Shown here: piece by piece, positions 24,020-34,499 of the stretch
Layout of the letters: each line of letters begins with the position of its first letter
Position numbering within the stretch: the first letter of the stretch is position 1
NCBI RefSeq assembly: GCF_014898055.3
Contig: NW_023601433.1
Span: 21,565,641-21,629,640 of the forward strand
Reading direction: 5' to 3'
Origin: Talpa occidentalis
Lineage: Eukaryota; Chordata; Mammalia; Eulipotyphla; Talpidae
DNA length: 64,000 bases
Program-made: the position numbers and the translations under genes
Notes under the pieces: model-generated
Told to the model about the DNA's origin: nothing
What the model saw: the letters and a program-made list of their open reading frames with translations, nothing else
The model's database searches: none

Positions 24020-24212
24020 TTTCTAGGCTACAGGTTGGCAAACATTTTCTATAAAAAGACAGATAATGAGTATTTAGGGTTGGCAGACCATACAGTTGCT
24101 GTCATAACTACTCAACTCTTCCATTGTATGTGGCTGTCTTTCAACAAAACTTCATTTATAAATACAGGTCCTATTTGAACTATGGGCCATATAGTGTACC
24201 AATCCCTGGTGT
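24020..24212 (+). mobile_element. hAT-Charlie-type MITE relic
   Basis: CAGGTTGGCAAACATTTTC, the block near 24076-24096 (GGGTTGGCAGACCATACAG), CTACTCAACTCTTCC and CAAAACTTCATTTATAAAT match the known GGTTGGCAAACTTTTTCTG-type non-autonomous hAT-Charlie sequence. Confidence 0.75.
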
Positions 24213-25940
24213 AGGCCAACAATTAGGTTTTGCCCATCTCACATGGCAGAGGAGGGAAGTGCTGTCTTTGCTTCAAAAAGGGCCATGGGACTGAGCTGGC
24301 ATGAACCCTCAGATCTGGGAGATCACATCAGTGAGTACTGGCCTAGGAATAAAATGTAAGGCCAGATAAGAGAGAGTTTATTGATATGCAGGCACTCTCC
24401 CATGACTCAGGATTTAGCATCTTGGCAAAGACACCTAGAGCCAGTCCTTAATCTGCTGCTGAAATAGTGCCCCGCAGCTTGGAAATAATGATGGCCTCAA
24501 GTAAATGAGATATTAATGACAGAGCTCCCTTGGCAGCAATGAGGTAGAATATTCAGTGAGGTAGGCATACAAAAATAGATTTATTATGTTAGACCGGCGA
24601 GTCTACCAATTAACCAGTCTCTGGGAGAGCCCAGAGGGCATGATTTTCACTGGTAAAATAAGGACTATGCCAGTGAGGGGACCACCAGCATTGTTGAGAT
24701 GCTCCTGCTTGACTGTCCTTTCTGGACCTCTGTGCTCTGTGGGCCTAGTTTTCCTAGTGTCCCTAGTGACAGCTTCAAGAAGAGCACAGCACAGTTGGTG
24801 ACACTTAACTACATAAGACAAGGTGGACAAATGATTGTAACAGCGAAAACAGTTGCAGTGGCAACCTTCAGAAATCAAGGAAGAGAGACAGACCCTGGCA
24901 TCCTAGCAGTAAGACTGGAGTGTGTTGCTTGAACTATATATGTTAGAGCAGGTGAATCAAAGATAATCAAAGATAAGAGCAGGTGAATCAAAGATTGATG
25001 TAAGCTGCTGCAGTAGAAAAATCATGATCCTTTGCTCAGTTTTCAGACCTGACCCAGTTATCAGACCTAGAGCCAACTTACTGAAGGGGAGCCTGAGTAT
25101 CCTTGAGGTGTGACCCTGTAAGGTCACAGCGAGCATACACAGCAGTGGTTATTCACTTCATGGATCATCAAAGGAGCTATGGCCATTTCTCCTGAGGAAA
25201 GAAAATGACTCAGACCTCTGAAGAACTGTGGGTCTGAGCTAAAACCAATGCCAGGGAACCCAAAATGTCATCAGAACTCTCCTGTTGATGTGGGAAGTTC
25301 TGGTTCCAAATACATCTCGGTGAATGCAGCGGATTCTCATCCCACCTGGTGCTCATTTCCCTGGTCCTTAAGTTTATGATTGGAGTGGACAAAACAGCTG
25401 GAACATCCCTATAGAATAGGAAACTTAATGAGAAAGCCAAATGGAAAATATTGAACTTCATTCCAATTATGATAGAAAAATCAGAAATGATGTCTCATTC
25501 TGGGTTAGAGCACAACCTCAAGGACTTAAAGAAGCAGCCTACTTTGTTGCCCTGTGATATTAGGTTTTTGGCAAATTCAAGAAAAGTTATGTTGTATTTT
25601 CTTTGGCATATTGTTAGGGGAGGAGTGAAACTTCAGCTTTCTGCATCCAAGGTGGAAATGGAAGTTGGTCTAAAAATTTTAGACCAGTTTTCTGAAAAAT
25701 TGAAGACATCTTAAAGTTTGGTTCCAATTACAAACTCAGTTTTTGAGTTATTGATCTCCTTCAAATATCTAAAATAGGGATTTATAAATTTAATATATTT
25801 TATTTCCTTTTTAAAAAGCCTTAACTGTCTGATGGATAAATGAAATCTTTTGGGGGTTCTTACGTAATTTTCATAATTCTCATTAATTATAAAAGAGATC
25901 AATCTATGCACTTTAAATGTTCCTGTAACTGATTATAAAA
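24213..25940. other. Unassigned DNA with a candidate conserved element at about 24400-24580
   Basis: About 24400-24580 is non-repetitive, with CTTGGAAATAATGATGGCC and GAGATATTAATGACAGAGC. The motif GAGCAGGTGAATCAAAGAT is repeated near 24953 and 24977. No exon or named repeat is supported. Confidence 0.3.
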
Positions 25941-25958
25941 CAGCAAATTTCAAATTTA

Positions 25959-26270
25959 TTTATTTATTTTTAAATAGAGGCATGCTTTATTTATTTATTT
26001 GTTTGTTTGTTTGTTTTGTTTATACATGCACTGGGTACGGTCAGAAGCGCGGGAGGGTGAGAGAATTCACCAGAGCCAGAGCGGGGAGCAGAGCAGGCAG
26101 AAGGACCGAAGTACACTGCTGAGGGGAGCAGCGGGCGGCAGGAGAGGTTTGCGCGCCATGGGGGACCCTCCTCCGGTGGCCGGGGAGCCGCCGGGGATCG
26201 AACCGGCACTGCAGAGGCCGCGGGCAGCTTCGCAACCCAGCGCTCAACCGCTGCGCCACCAGAGAGGCCC
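25959..26270 (-). mobile_element. tRNA-derived SINE (younger type), reverse, with 17-bp TSD
   Basis: Reverse full-length copy with a long (TTTA)/(TTTG)-rich tail at 25959-26022 and a head ending CACCAGAGAGGCCC. The TSD AGCAAATTTCAAATTTA is perfect at 25942-25958 and 26271-26287. It carries a small extra segment (GGGGAGCCGCC, 26182-26192) also seen in the copy at 35.7 kb. Confidence 0.94.
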
Positions 26271-26287
26271 AGCAAATTTCAAATTTA

Positions 26288-26652
26288 AAAGTACAGGTCT
26301 AAGTCATTTCATTTTATATGGAATAACAAAATAGGTCTATTACTAGCGTATGCCAAGATCTCTAAAGTACTATAAGAACATAAATATTGAAATGTGAATA
26401 AAATACTTTTGTCAAAAATTGTGAAAAGTTGGAGATTTTTAGACTACTTTCAAACTAACAGGTTTGGTGAATGCTGGTAATTCACAAGAGACTCCTGGGT
26501 CAGAGACAAAGGCCTGTGATACAGTAGTAGACAGTGACAGTAGTAGGCAGAGGGTCAGCTTTTATACCAGTTCGCTCAGTCCCCATCTCAATCCCCACAA
26601 GGTGGTGCAGGGATTACTGCATATGTAGTGGGGTAGAGAAGAGACATCCTGA
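26288..26652. other. Unassigned DNA
   Basis: No gene or named repeat is supported. Confidence 0.35.
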
Positions 26653-26911
26653 GGGCCTCCATGGTGGCCTAGGGGTTAAGTCTCAGCGATATCACCACTA
26701 TGGCCTGAGTTTGATCCCCGGCCAGGGAGGTAACCCACATATGATGCAGCAGACCTCTCCTGTCTCACCCACTGCTCCCCTCAGCAGTAGATTTCAGTAG
26801 CTCTGACTGTTCTGTTCCCCACTTGGTCTCTGGTGAATCCTTTCATCCCCTGTACCTCTGGCCTACACCCCAATTCTTTTATGCAAAAATTTAAAAAAAG
26901 AGAGAGAGAGG
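26653..26911 (+). mobile_element. tRNA-derived SINE (older type), sense
   Basis: Head GGGCCTCCATGGTGGCC then TAGGGGTTAAGTC, B-box-like GAGTTTGATCCCC, body CAGACCTCTCCTGTCTC, tail CTGGCCTACACCCCAATTC. No clear TSD. Its body gives the clearest alignment with the solo LTR at 41.4 kb. Confidence 0.9.
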
Positions 26912-28030
26912 GAAACCCTGAACTGAGGGAGCCCAAACCTTTTCTAATGGGCACAAGTCTGCTTGACTTTTACCATGGAGGAAGACAGTCCCTTTATTGT
27001 ACTGAAGAGTGAACAAATTTCCCCTTTGTTCTGGAAGGAGACGCTGACTTTTTTCCAAAGCTGTTCCCCAAACATCTTTACAAACACAACCCAGAACACA
27101 GGCAGTCTTGTGTCTGCCCACAAGACATGCAGACCTCTGAGAAACCCATGGAAAATTGTGTCTCAACACTTGAACCACAAATAGTCTTTCTATCGGCTGA
27201 TTGATTGTCTCAAGCATTTCTAAATTTAATGTCATGGAAAAATGTTTCCCTATAAAACAATTGATTCTAAACAACATTTGGATTATCTTCTCATACAATT
27301 TTCCTGTGACTGAAAAATCTTTAATGATGAATTTTCAGCTTTTCAGCTGGATATTGCTCAGGTTCCTGTTGGTGACCCTGACAGCCAGGTCGGTCTCAGC
27401 CTTATAGCAGCTCCGCCAATATCCCCCACCACCACAGGATGGCCTCGCCACCTGCCTCGCCGGCACTCCATTGTACGCGGCCTCATTCTCTGGCCCGGCA
27501 CGGAATGGCCAGCCTCCAGTAGTGGCCGCGCGCTTTGACTACAGCACATCTATTTATATCTCTGCTCTCTTTACACCATCACTCTCTTTAAAACCACAAA
27601 CCTCAGAGCTATATCTGACTACAAAGTTTCAATGTCTAAGATACTTCATTTCTTTAAGTGATCTAGGAAAGGGTATCTTCTCTCTTGATCTTCCTGTCCA
27701 GTTCTAGAAGGCACCAAGTGTGCCACATGGGCTGAGGGAAGAGGAAGTCCAGCCTGTGGTGGTCTCTCCCAGACATCATGGTTATGGCAGTGGCTGTGCA
27801 GTGCCTGGGAGGTGGGTAATTCCACCCTCCCCCAGAGAACCCGGGACTTCTGGCCAGGGCTCCACCCCAGCTGCTCTGCACAGCAGCGGATCCCACCCTC
27901 CACCCTGGAGGACCTCCCGCCAGGAGCCTAAGTCAACCAAGGCAAGAAGGCTGCCCAGCACCTGAGTATTTGTTTCCACGGAGAGAAGTATGACCACACC
28001 CAGAGCCACCCCGCAGAGTTCCCCTTTCCT
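26912..28030. other. Unassigned DNA with a GC-rich island at about 27375-27540
   Basis: The island (CpG-containing, for example GTACGCGGCC and GGCCGCGCGC) stands out in AT-rich surroundings. A 63-codon minus frame covers it, but no known protein is recognised. A second GC-rich patch lies at 27700-28010. Confidence 0.3.
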
Positions 28031-28039
28031 GATGCCAAA

Positions 28040-28400
28040 GGATCAATGGAACATAAATTAGCTAGCTTGTCACTGTAATGGGAAACAGGTCAAAGAGAAA
28101 GACCTCCATGATGGAATGGAGCTGACTCTTTACAGATACGTGGTTTTGATGGGAATGGAAGAAGGAATCACCGCCCTAAGGCGCGGTGATCACCACCGCT
28201 GGAGCCTCTGGTTAGACCAGTTTGAAGCAACCAAGGTTTCCTCTATTTAAAATTCTAACTTAATTATAGCCTAAGCGTTGTTGCTCAGCCTTCATCGTCC
28301 ATTCAGTTTGAAGGCCATTAGCCAGCACAGAGCTTCCCGCTCCCACGGCTGCCGGCAGCCTGTGCTCTGCACTGCCACAGTCAAACTTGACTTGGTATCT
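28040..28400. promoter_or_regulatory. Candidate conserved non-coding element
   Basis: Non-repetitive and well mixed in composition. It has CpG sites, a short inverted repeat (ATCACCGC at 28167-28174, GCGGTGAT at 28183-28190) and homeodomain-like cores (ACATAAATTAGCTAGC; TAACTTAATTATAGCC). No exon is recognised. Regulatory function is inference from appearance only. Confidence 0.25.
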
Positions 28401-28734
28401 CATTTCTTCCCATTAGTGGAAAAGTAGGGAGCAGCCTTGTGGGAAAGGGGCCCTGCTGGTGGCAGGTAGTCTTCTGGAATAGATTACAGATCGTCTGGAG
28501 CTGGCAGCGTCTTGCATTCCTCAGAGTGCTACGGGAAGAAGGAGGCCCAGACTGGGCCAAGCTCTAGGAGGGCCTCCCCCGGAGGCTGAGCACCAGACCT
28601 GGAAATCCACTTGGTTTCACAGTAACTGCTTTGCTGGAACGCATGGCAAACCTGCTGGCTCTTACTTCCACTTTATGATGGTCCTTGCTATGACAAGGAC
28701 CCCAGAATTCTCAGACTGGGTGGCAGGGATTGTT

Positions 28735-28930
28735 GAACAGGAGCCAGGAGAGTTGAGTTGTAGCCCTGTCCCCACCACTCACTGCCATTGGGTGACCGTC
28801 ACTGAACAAGTCACCCAGTATAATTTCTCATTCATAATTGGGGTGTCATTATACCTGCCAGGCCTACATCTTATTGTTCAAATCAAATTAAATGAGGAAA
28901 TAGTAGGTATAAATATACTCTGTGAAGTTT
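28735..28930 (+). repeat. MIR fragment, sense
   Basis: GAGTTGTAGCCCTGTCC, then TTGGGTGACCGTCACTG, then ATTAAATGAGGAAATAG follow the MIR head-to-tail order. Confidence 0.65.
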
Positions 28931-29151
28931 TGTCTTTCTTGTTCTATCTGAGCATCCAGAAGGCCCAGGACTGTTCTTAAAACAGGACAGAGCTGTCCTC
29001 CTTACTCAGGGACTGAAACCAAGCTACCCAGCTCTTGATTTGAAACTATCCCCAAGAGATGGGAAGATCGGTTATGGCCTTCTATCTGGAGGGTCTTGGA
29101 ATGTGGCTTTGCCTGTTTTGTAGCTTTACTTCTATTTAAAATTTCACTAAC

Positions 29152-29424
29152 TTCTTTTTTTAAAGATTTATTTATTTATTTATACAAGAACCAGGGTACA
29201 GGCCAGATGCGCGGAAGGGTGAGAGGATTCACCAGAGACAGAGCGGGGAACAGAACAGGCAGACTGACAAAATACACTGCTGAGGGGAGCAGCAGGCGCA
29301 ACAGGAGAGGTCTGCCCCGCCATGTGGGACCCTCGCCGGCAGGCTGGGATCGAACCAGTGCTACAGAGGCTGTGGACAGCTTCACAGAGCGGTGCTCAAC
29401 CGCCTGCGCCACCAGGGGAGGCCC
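29152..29424 (-). mobile_element. tRNA-derived SINE (intermediate type), reverse, with short TSD
   Basis: Reverse full-length copy ending GCGCCACCAGGGGAGGCCC, with the older-type tail GGGTACAGGCCAGATGCGCG. TSD core TCACTAAC at 29144-29151 and 29425-29432. Confidence 0.92.
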
Positions 29425-29432
29425 TCACTAAC

Positions 29433-29960
29433 ATTTTTTTAATGTCTTCATATGTTGTTGTGTGATGTCATTTTTAGTCGCTGCAAATAATTTTATTCAA
29501 TAAAGTGTATAACCAGATCTCTAATAAATTCTAAATCATATACAACCAATTTGGAGATAAAAGTTTTATTCTTTACTACTATAAGCCACCATGCTATCAG
29601 CATTCTTTTTCCTTTCTTTTTTTTAAAAAGAGAAAGAGGATATACATAGACAAAAAGTTGAAGAAATAAGAGAAAATGGAAATATATTGAGGGAAAAGAC
29701 CCCGAAGACTGCTGGCTGAGATGGGATGAAATGCCTGGGTGCACATAATACATGACCGTAGGTCTGGCCTGTTACCACCTGGACCACAGTAGCATCACTA
29801 TCACTGCCTGAGACAGAGTGGTGTCACTGTCACTGGGACAGAGTGGTATGTGTGCCCCATGGTGATGTAGCAGGTGCACATGACATCCCTGATGGCCTTG
29901 GTACCAGGGACTCCTAGAGCCCCAGCTCCACCAAGGCAGGTTGGGACCTGGGCCTTTGCA
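29433..29960. other. Unassigned AT-rich DNA
   Basis: No gene. At 29790-29850 there are imperfect repeats around CACTATCACTG and ACAGAGTGGTGTCACTGTC. No named repeat is assigned. Confidence 0.3.
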
Positions 29961-29962
29961 TT

Positions 29963-30022
29963 TCTACCAAGTTCCCCAGGTGAGTGTGATAATCTACCAA
30001 GTTCCCCAGGTGAGTGTGATAA
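29963..30022 (+). repeat. Perfect 30-bp tandem duplication
   Basis: Two identical 30-bp units (29963-29992 and 29993-30022), starting TCTACCAAGTTCCCCAGG. The unit resembles part of a MER20-like hAT element. The following L1 fragment begins directly after unit two. Confidence 0.9.
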
Positions 30023-30490
30023 AAGACAAGAAACGAGTGTTGGTGAGGGTGAGTGGAGAAAGAATGCTGTGCTGTCTTGGGGGAACTAAATTGCTACAGC
30101 TACTATGGAAAACAACTATGGAGGTGCCTCAAAAAATTGAAAATAGAACTTACACATGATCCAGCCATTCTACTTAGAGTATTTATCCAAAGAACATGAA
30201 GACACTAATTTGAAAAAATATATACACCCTTATGTTCACTGCAGCATTGTGTACAATAGCCAAAATACACGAAAAAGCTAATGCCTGTTGAAGGATAAAT
30301 GGATAAAAAAAAAGATAGAATACTGTTCAGCTATAAAAAAAAAAGATAAAATCTTGACATTTGGTACAACATGGGTGAAACTTGAGTGGATTATGCTAAG
30401 TAAAGTAAATCAGAAGGAGAAAGACAAATAAATGATTTCACTCGTATGTAGAAGATAAAGAAACAAAGTAAAGGATCAAACAAAATTAAA
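30023..30490 (+). mobile_element. Old L1 3' end, sense
   Basis: GAGTGTTGGTGAGGGTGAG, TATGGAAAACAACTATGG, GATCCAGCCATTCTACTTAG, GTGTACAATAGCCAAAATAC and CTTGAGTGGATTATGC are successive landmarks of ORF2 C-terminus and 3' UTR. All frames are broken. Confidence 0.85.
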
Positions 30491-30492
30491 GC

Positions 30493-31024
30493 TGTTCACA
30501 AAGCCCATAGAGGGCCAGGAACAAGTCTTTATCACAGCAATGGGAGATACACGGGTAGCAACAGCATCATCTGTCTGTCTGGCCTGGCAGGGACAGCTGG
30601 CCCAGTGGTTTGGATAGCAATAGCCCCCTGGGACCCCCTGAACACCCCCTGGGCACCCTCTTGGCCCATTGTCCCTGGAAGCAGCAGCAGCAGCAAAGGC
30701 AGCAATAGCAGCAGCATCCCCCTGAGCTCTGGCTGCAAAAGTGGCCCTCAGCCCATCAGTGGGTACCCCCTTCCCAGGAGCCCTATTAGCTTTTACATGA
30801 TTTATAGACAAAGCTGGCACAGGGCCAAGTTTAGGCCTAGTTCACAGAATTATGTTTTCATGTGTGCAAACTGTACATCAGGGTTACATACATATTATTT
30901 ACTGCTTTCCGCACATGCGGACTACACCTCAAGGCCACATGTATCTGCTAGGCCATCTGTGCTAAAGGTCATGGTGAAAAACAGCCTGAGAAACTCTGAG
31001 AAAACTGTTTTCACTCACCCAACA
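30493..31024 (-). mobile_element. Probable solo LTR of an endogenous retrovirus, reverse orientation
   Basis: The 532-bp block differs in composition from its flanks and starts TGTTCACAAAG and ends CACCCAACA on the plus strand, giving short inverted ends TGTT...AACA. Read on the minus strand it has a TATA-like stretch (TCTATAAATC) and a later poly(A)-like GATAAAGAC, the usual LTR order. The CAG-rich part gives minus-strand frames (30476-30820, 30532-30738) that I do not consider genes. No TSD was seen, so the assignment is moderate. Confidence 0.45.
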
Positions 31025-31053
31025 TAGAGGTTTTCATAAAAATGCAGGAAGAG

Positions 31054-31316
31054 GTTCCTCCCTGGTGACGCAAGGGGTTAAGACACAGCACTATGAGGCT
31101 ATCTGTAGCCATTGCAGCACAAGTTCGATACCTGGCCAGGGAGATACCCACATGGTGCAGCAGACCTCTCCTGATTTGCCTACTGCTCCCCTCAACAGTG
31201 TATTTCAGTCAATCTGCCTGTTCTGTTCCCCGCTCTGTCTCTGGTGAGTCCTCTCACTCACCGCACCTCTGGCCTGTACCCCAGATCTTGTATGCATAAA
31301 TGAATAAATCTTTTTA
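31054..31316 (+). mobile_element. tRNA-derived SINE (older type), sense, with 16-bp TSD
   Basis: Head GTTCCTCCCTGGTGACGC then AAGGGGTTAAGAC, B-box-like AAGTTCGATACC, body GCAGCAGACCTCTCCTG, tail GCATAAATGAATAAATC. The TSD AAAAATGCAGGAAGAG is perfect at 31038-31053 and 31317-31332. Confidence 0.94.
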
Positions 31317-31332
31317 AAAAATGCAGGAAGAG

Positions 31333-32740
31333 ACAAAGTGGTAGGCTTTCCCTGGAAAAGCCAGCTCAAGTGGTGCCAGCTGGGTCAGACAGGGACGAAG
31401 GCCAAGACTTATATTCCTGATTCACCTAGTAGCAGAGCAGAGCCTGCTGAGTCCGTGGCCAGGAATCTGGATTGGAAGGACCTGAGGATGACAGCCGCTG
31501 AGACTGCCTGCCCTCCCCTGCCGAGTTCGCCCTTTCACTAGTGGCTTCAGGTTGAAAGTGTGCTTGCTGGACCCCCTGCATGATGCAGGTTAGCGACATG
31601 AGGAAGGCTGAGCTCTGGAGGCCCTGGCAAAAGTACATAGTTGTGTAACATGACTAGAGTTGGCAGAGAGAGAACTGCACAGGACACAGAGGTAGGGGTG
31701 GCACTTCATGGGAGGGGTCCCTGCTGTTTGTCCACATCTGTTTTGATTTGGTTTTTAGGCTGAGGATTCGTTTAACAGATGAGGCCATTCAGTGGGTTCA
31801 GCTTTTTATTCCCCCATCAGGCACTGATTTAGAGAGGCTTGGCTGATTCTCCATACTCATTTGGCTTTGAGGACTAGAAAATGTGGTTCTTTTGACATCC
31901 TTCCCTTCAGCAGGTGGCTTGGGGCTGGGGGAAGGGATGGTCACAGCCTCATGAATAGCGCTGGGCTTTTCCCATCTTTGTTCCTCCTTCTCATTACTCC
32001 GCCGACAGCCACAGTCCCCTGGAGAGAAGTGAGAATATTAGAACAATTGAGTTTCCCTGCTTTGGGCCCATCAGTGTCCAATAAGCTGACGACTCTGTCT
32101 GGCTCTACTTCAGCCACTGTAGGATGAGCTGCTGGCAGCAGGGACTGTTGGGGCAGAGCTATTCAAGTGAAAGATGTAAATCAGCTGGCAGATAGTTCTT
32201 TTTCTTTTCAGCAAGCAAATACTGTGTGTGTGCCCAAGTACATGCTTAAAATTTTAAGTACTCCTTAAAATTTGCCTTCTGATCTTCCTATTTTAAATAA
32301 GAAAGTTCAGGAATTTTCTAATAGTTGGCATTAATAAATAATCACAGAAATCTTACCTAGATCCCCATTGTGTTTTACGATTTTTAAAATATTTTCACAG
32401 CTATGACTTTCTAAGTACCCCACGAAAAGCAGCACAACCCGTGTTCTAATAGCAGACAAGCAAACTGAAATCCCGGGATGTGACTTGTCCTCACCACACT
32501 ACTAAAAAGCCACATATACCATTCTAGAATTATTCTTCAGTGACCTAAGTCACATATTTTATGGGAAGAGTTTTCTTTTCTTACCCCTCTGTGGTTTGGA
32601 TACTTAATCTTCAAAATCAGCCCGTCTCTTACGACACAAAACGTCATTGATTTTCATCTGGTCTGGAAATCAAAAAAGCTGAAGTCATATTTTAAACTTT
32701 GTCCCAGGTTAATTAAATAAAGAACATTTACAACTAATTC
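31333..32740. other. Unassigned DNA
   Basis: No gene or named repeat is supported. It is more AT-rich after 32200. Confidence 0.35.
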
Positions 32741-32744
32741 CCAA

Positions 32745-32940
32745 GCTTTTACTATATGTGAGGCACTAATCTGAAATCATTATGTTAATTAACATACTTA
32801 TTTAGTCCTGATAGCAATGCCACTAATATTATTTTACAAATGATTAAAATAAGGCATAATTAAGCAACTTGCCCAAGGACACACAACTAGTAGGAGTCTA
32901 GATTTGACCCTGGCAGTTTGAGTACAGAGTCCAAGAGGGT
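32745..32940 (-). repeat. MIR fragment, reverse
   Basis: AAGCAACTTGCCCAAGGAC, CACACAACTAGTAGGAG and GATTTGACCCTGGCAG are the reversed MIR core and head. Confidence 0.75.
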
Positions 32941-33599
32941 TCAGTAGTTGGGTCCACCAGACAAGCTAAAAATTCAGAAGACTGAGACTAAGAATAATCT
33001 ATTATTCTCAGATCCTGGAGACTGGGTCAAAGACCAGTCTCTTTCTTTGAGGACAGGGGTTGGCTTTTACTTACAGTGATGACAGAGGGAGATTTGGAGA
33101 AACATTTCCACTGAGAAGAACTATAAAAGCTGGGAAAATATGTAGATATAATTTGAAGGCATTGGAGAGCTACCAGAACAGTGAAAATTTCTTGGCTAAC
33201 ATTTCAAAGAAGGGAACCCAAAAAAGTGAGCAACACATTCAGGCCCACTTTTGTTCAGTTTCAGACGAGGCTAAGAAATTCATTGGCCAGGGTCTAGGAG
33301 GGAAAATACAAGCTTTGGCTCCCCAAGAGAGGTAACCATATCAAATCCCAAAGGCTTTGAGTTGGGCTATTTCCTACAAATAAGGATAAACTAGAAATAA
33401 TTTTTAAATAATCTCAACCTGTGTTTGAATTCTGTTTCTCTGGGCTTGACAATGCCTTTACCTACCTGCCAGGATCAAATATGGATCCTGCTTAAAGTAG
33501 ATAACACCATTCAGAGCCTCATGTTTTCTGTGGCATTTTTCACACCATGTCAGGCATGTAAGTTTAAAAATACATGAATTCAAAGAGAGAAGCCAACAT
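32941..33599. other. Unassigned, perhaps eroded L1 5' region
   Basis: A 91-codon plus frame (33060-33335) has no recognised domain. The sequence leads into the L1 ORF1-like region at 33.6 kb, so it may be an old L1 5' UTR. Two small inverted repeats occur near 32990-33045 (GAATAAT/ATTATTC and GAGACTGG/CCAGTCTC). Confidence 0.3.
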
Positions 33600-33846
33600 G
33601 ATTTTTAACAAACCAGAAGAAACCACAGTGAGCTGCAGCAGATCCACAGGTGATCCAGATAATGAAGTTGTCTAACATGCGTTTTAAAGTAATTGATCAG
33701 GAAAAGAAAGAGAAGGCTGGAAATTTTGGCAGAAAGTTGGAAGCTATTAAGAAAAAGTGGCTACACTGAAATTTCTGGAATTGAAAAACACGATAACTGA
33801 AATTAAATATACAAAGGATGGCTTTAGAAACATTAGAACTTATGAG

Positions 33847-34111
33847 CCTCCCCGGTGGCGCAGCGGTTGAGCGCTGGGTTGCGAAGCTGCCTGCAGCCTC
33901 TGTAGCACCGGTTTGATATCCGGCCACTGGGCAAGGGTCCCTCATGGCCGCAGACCTCTCCTGCCACCCGCTGCTCCCCTCAGCAGTGTACTTCATCAGT
34001 CTGCCTGCTCTGCTCTCCCCTCTGCCTCTGGTGAATTCTCTCACCCTCCTGAGCTTCTGACTGTAGCCAGTGCTTGTATAAATAAATAAATCTTAAAAAA
34101 AAAAAAAAAAA
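33847..34111 (+). mobile_element. tRNA-derived SINE (younger type), sense, with 21-bp TSD
   Basis: Head CCTCCCCGGTGGCGCAGCGG, tail GCTTGTATAAATAAATAAAT plus about 18 A. The TSD at 33826-33846 and 34112-34132 matches at 20 of 21 positions. It inserted into the ancient L1. Confidence 0.94.
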
Positions 34112-34363
34112 AGAAACGTTAGAACTTATGAGAGGATTAGTTTACTTAAAGGTCAATTAGAAGAAAATGTTCAGAATATTTTCCTGGAGCAACAGAAGAA
34201 TGAGCAATTCAGAAAAAGTATAAGAAACAAAGTGAAAATAGTAACAAATGCACAACAGACAGGAGTTCTAGAAGGAAAGAAGAATGAGGTAAAAGCAACA
34301 CAAACAGATTTTTTTCTTGGCAGAAACAGGGGGCGCTCAAGGTGCTGTGAAAATAATGTTCTC

Positions 34364-34499
34364 GGGGCCTCCTCTGGTGGTGCAGAGGTTGAGCACTGGG
34401 CTGCGAGACTGCCCGCAGCCTCTGCAGCGCTGGTTCGTTCCCCGGCCGCTGGTGCGGATCCCACAAAAAAAAAAAAAAAAAAATAATAATAATAATAAT
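34364..34499 (+). mobile_element. SINE reduced to its tRNA-like head, with A-tail and (AAT)n
   Basis: Begins GGGGCCTCCTCTGGTGGTGC and includes B-box-like TGGTTCGTTCCCC. After GGTGCGGATCCCAC, where other copies continue into the CAGACCTCTCCTG body, it goes straight into about 19 A and then an (AAT)n tract. The TSD AAATAATGTTCTC at 34351-34363 (second copy ends at 34511) shows it inserted in this short form. The body was therefore lost before or during retrotransposition. Confidence 0.9.

Noticed and set aside
30476..30820. 114-codon minus frame with Ala/Leu runs and collagen-like GxPGG words
   Set aside because: The runs come from a CAG/CTG-rich stretch inside a probable solo LTR. A neighbouring phase gives a leucine run from the same bases.
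33060..33335. 91-codon plus frame as a small gene
   Set aside because: Leads into L1-derived sequence and has no recognised domain. Likely chance in an old L1 5' region.
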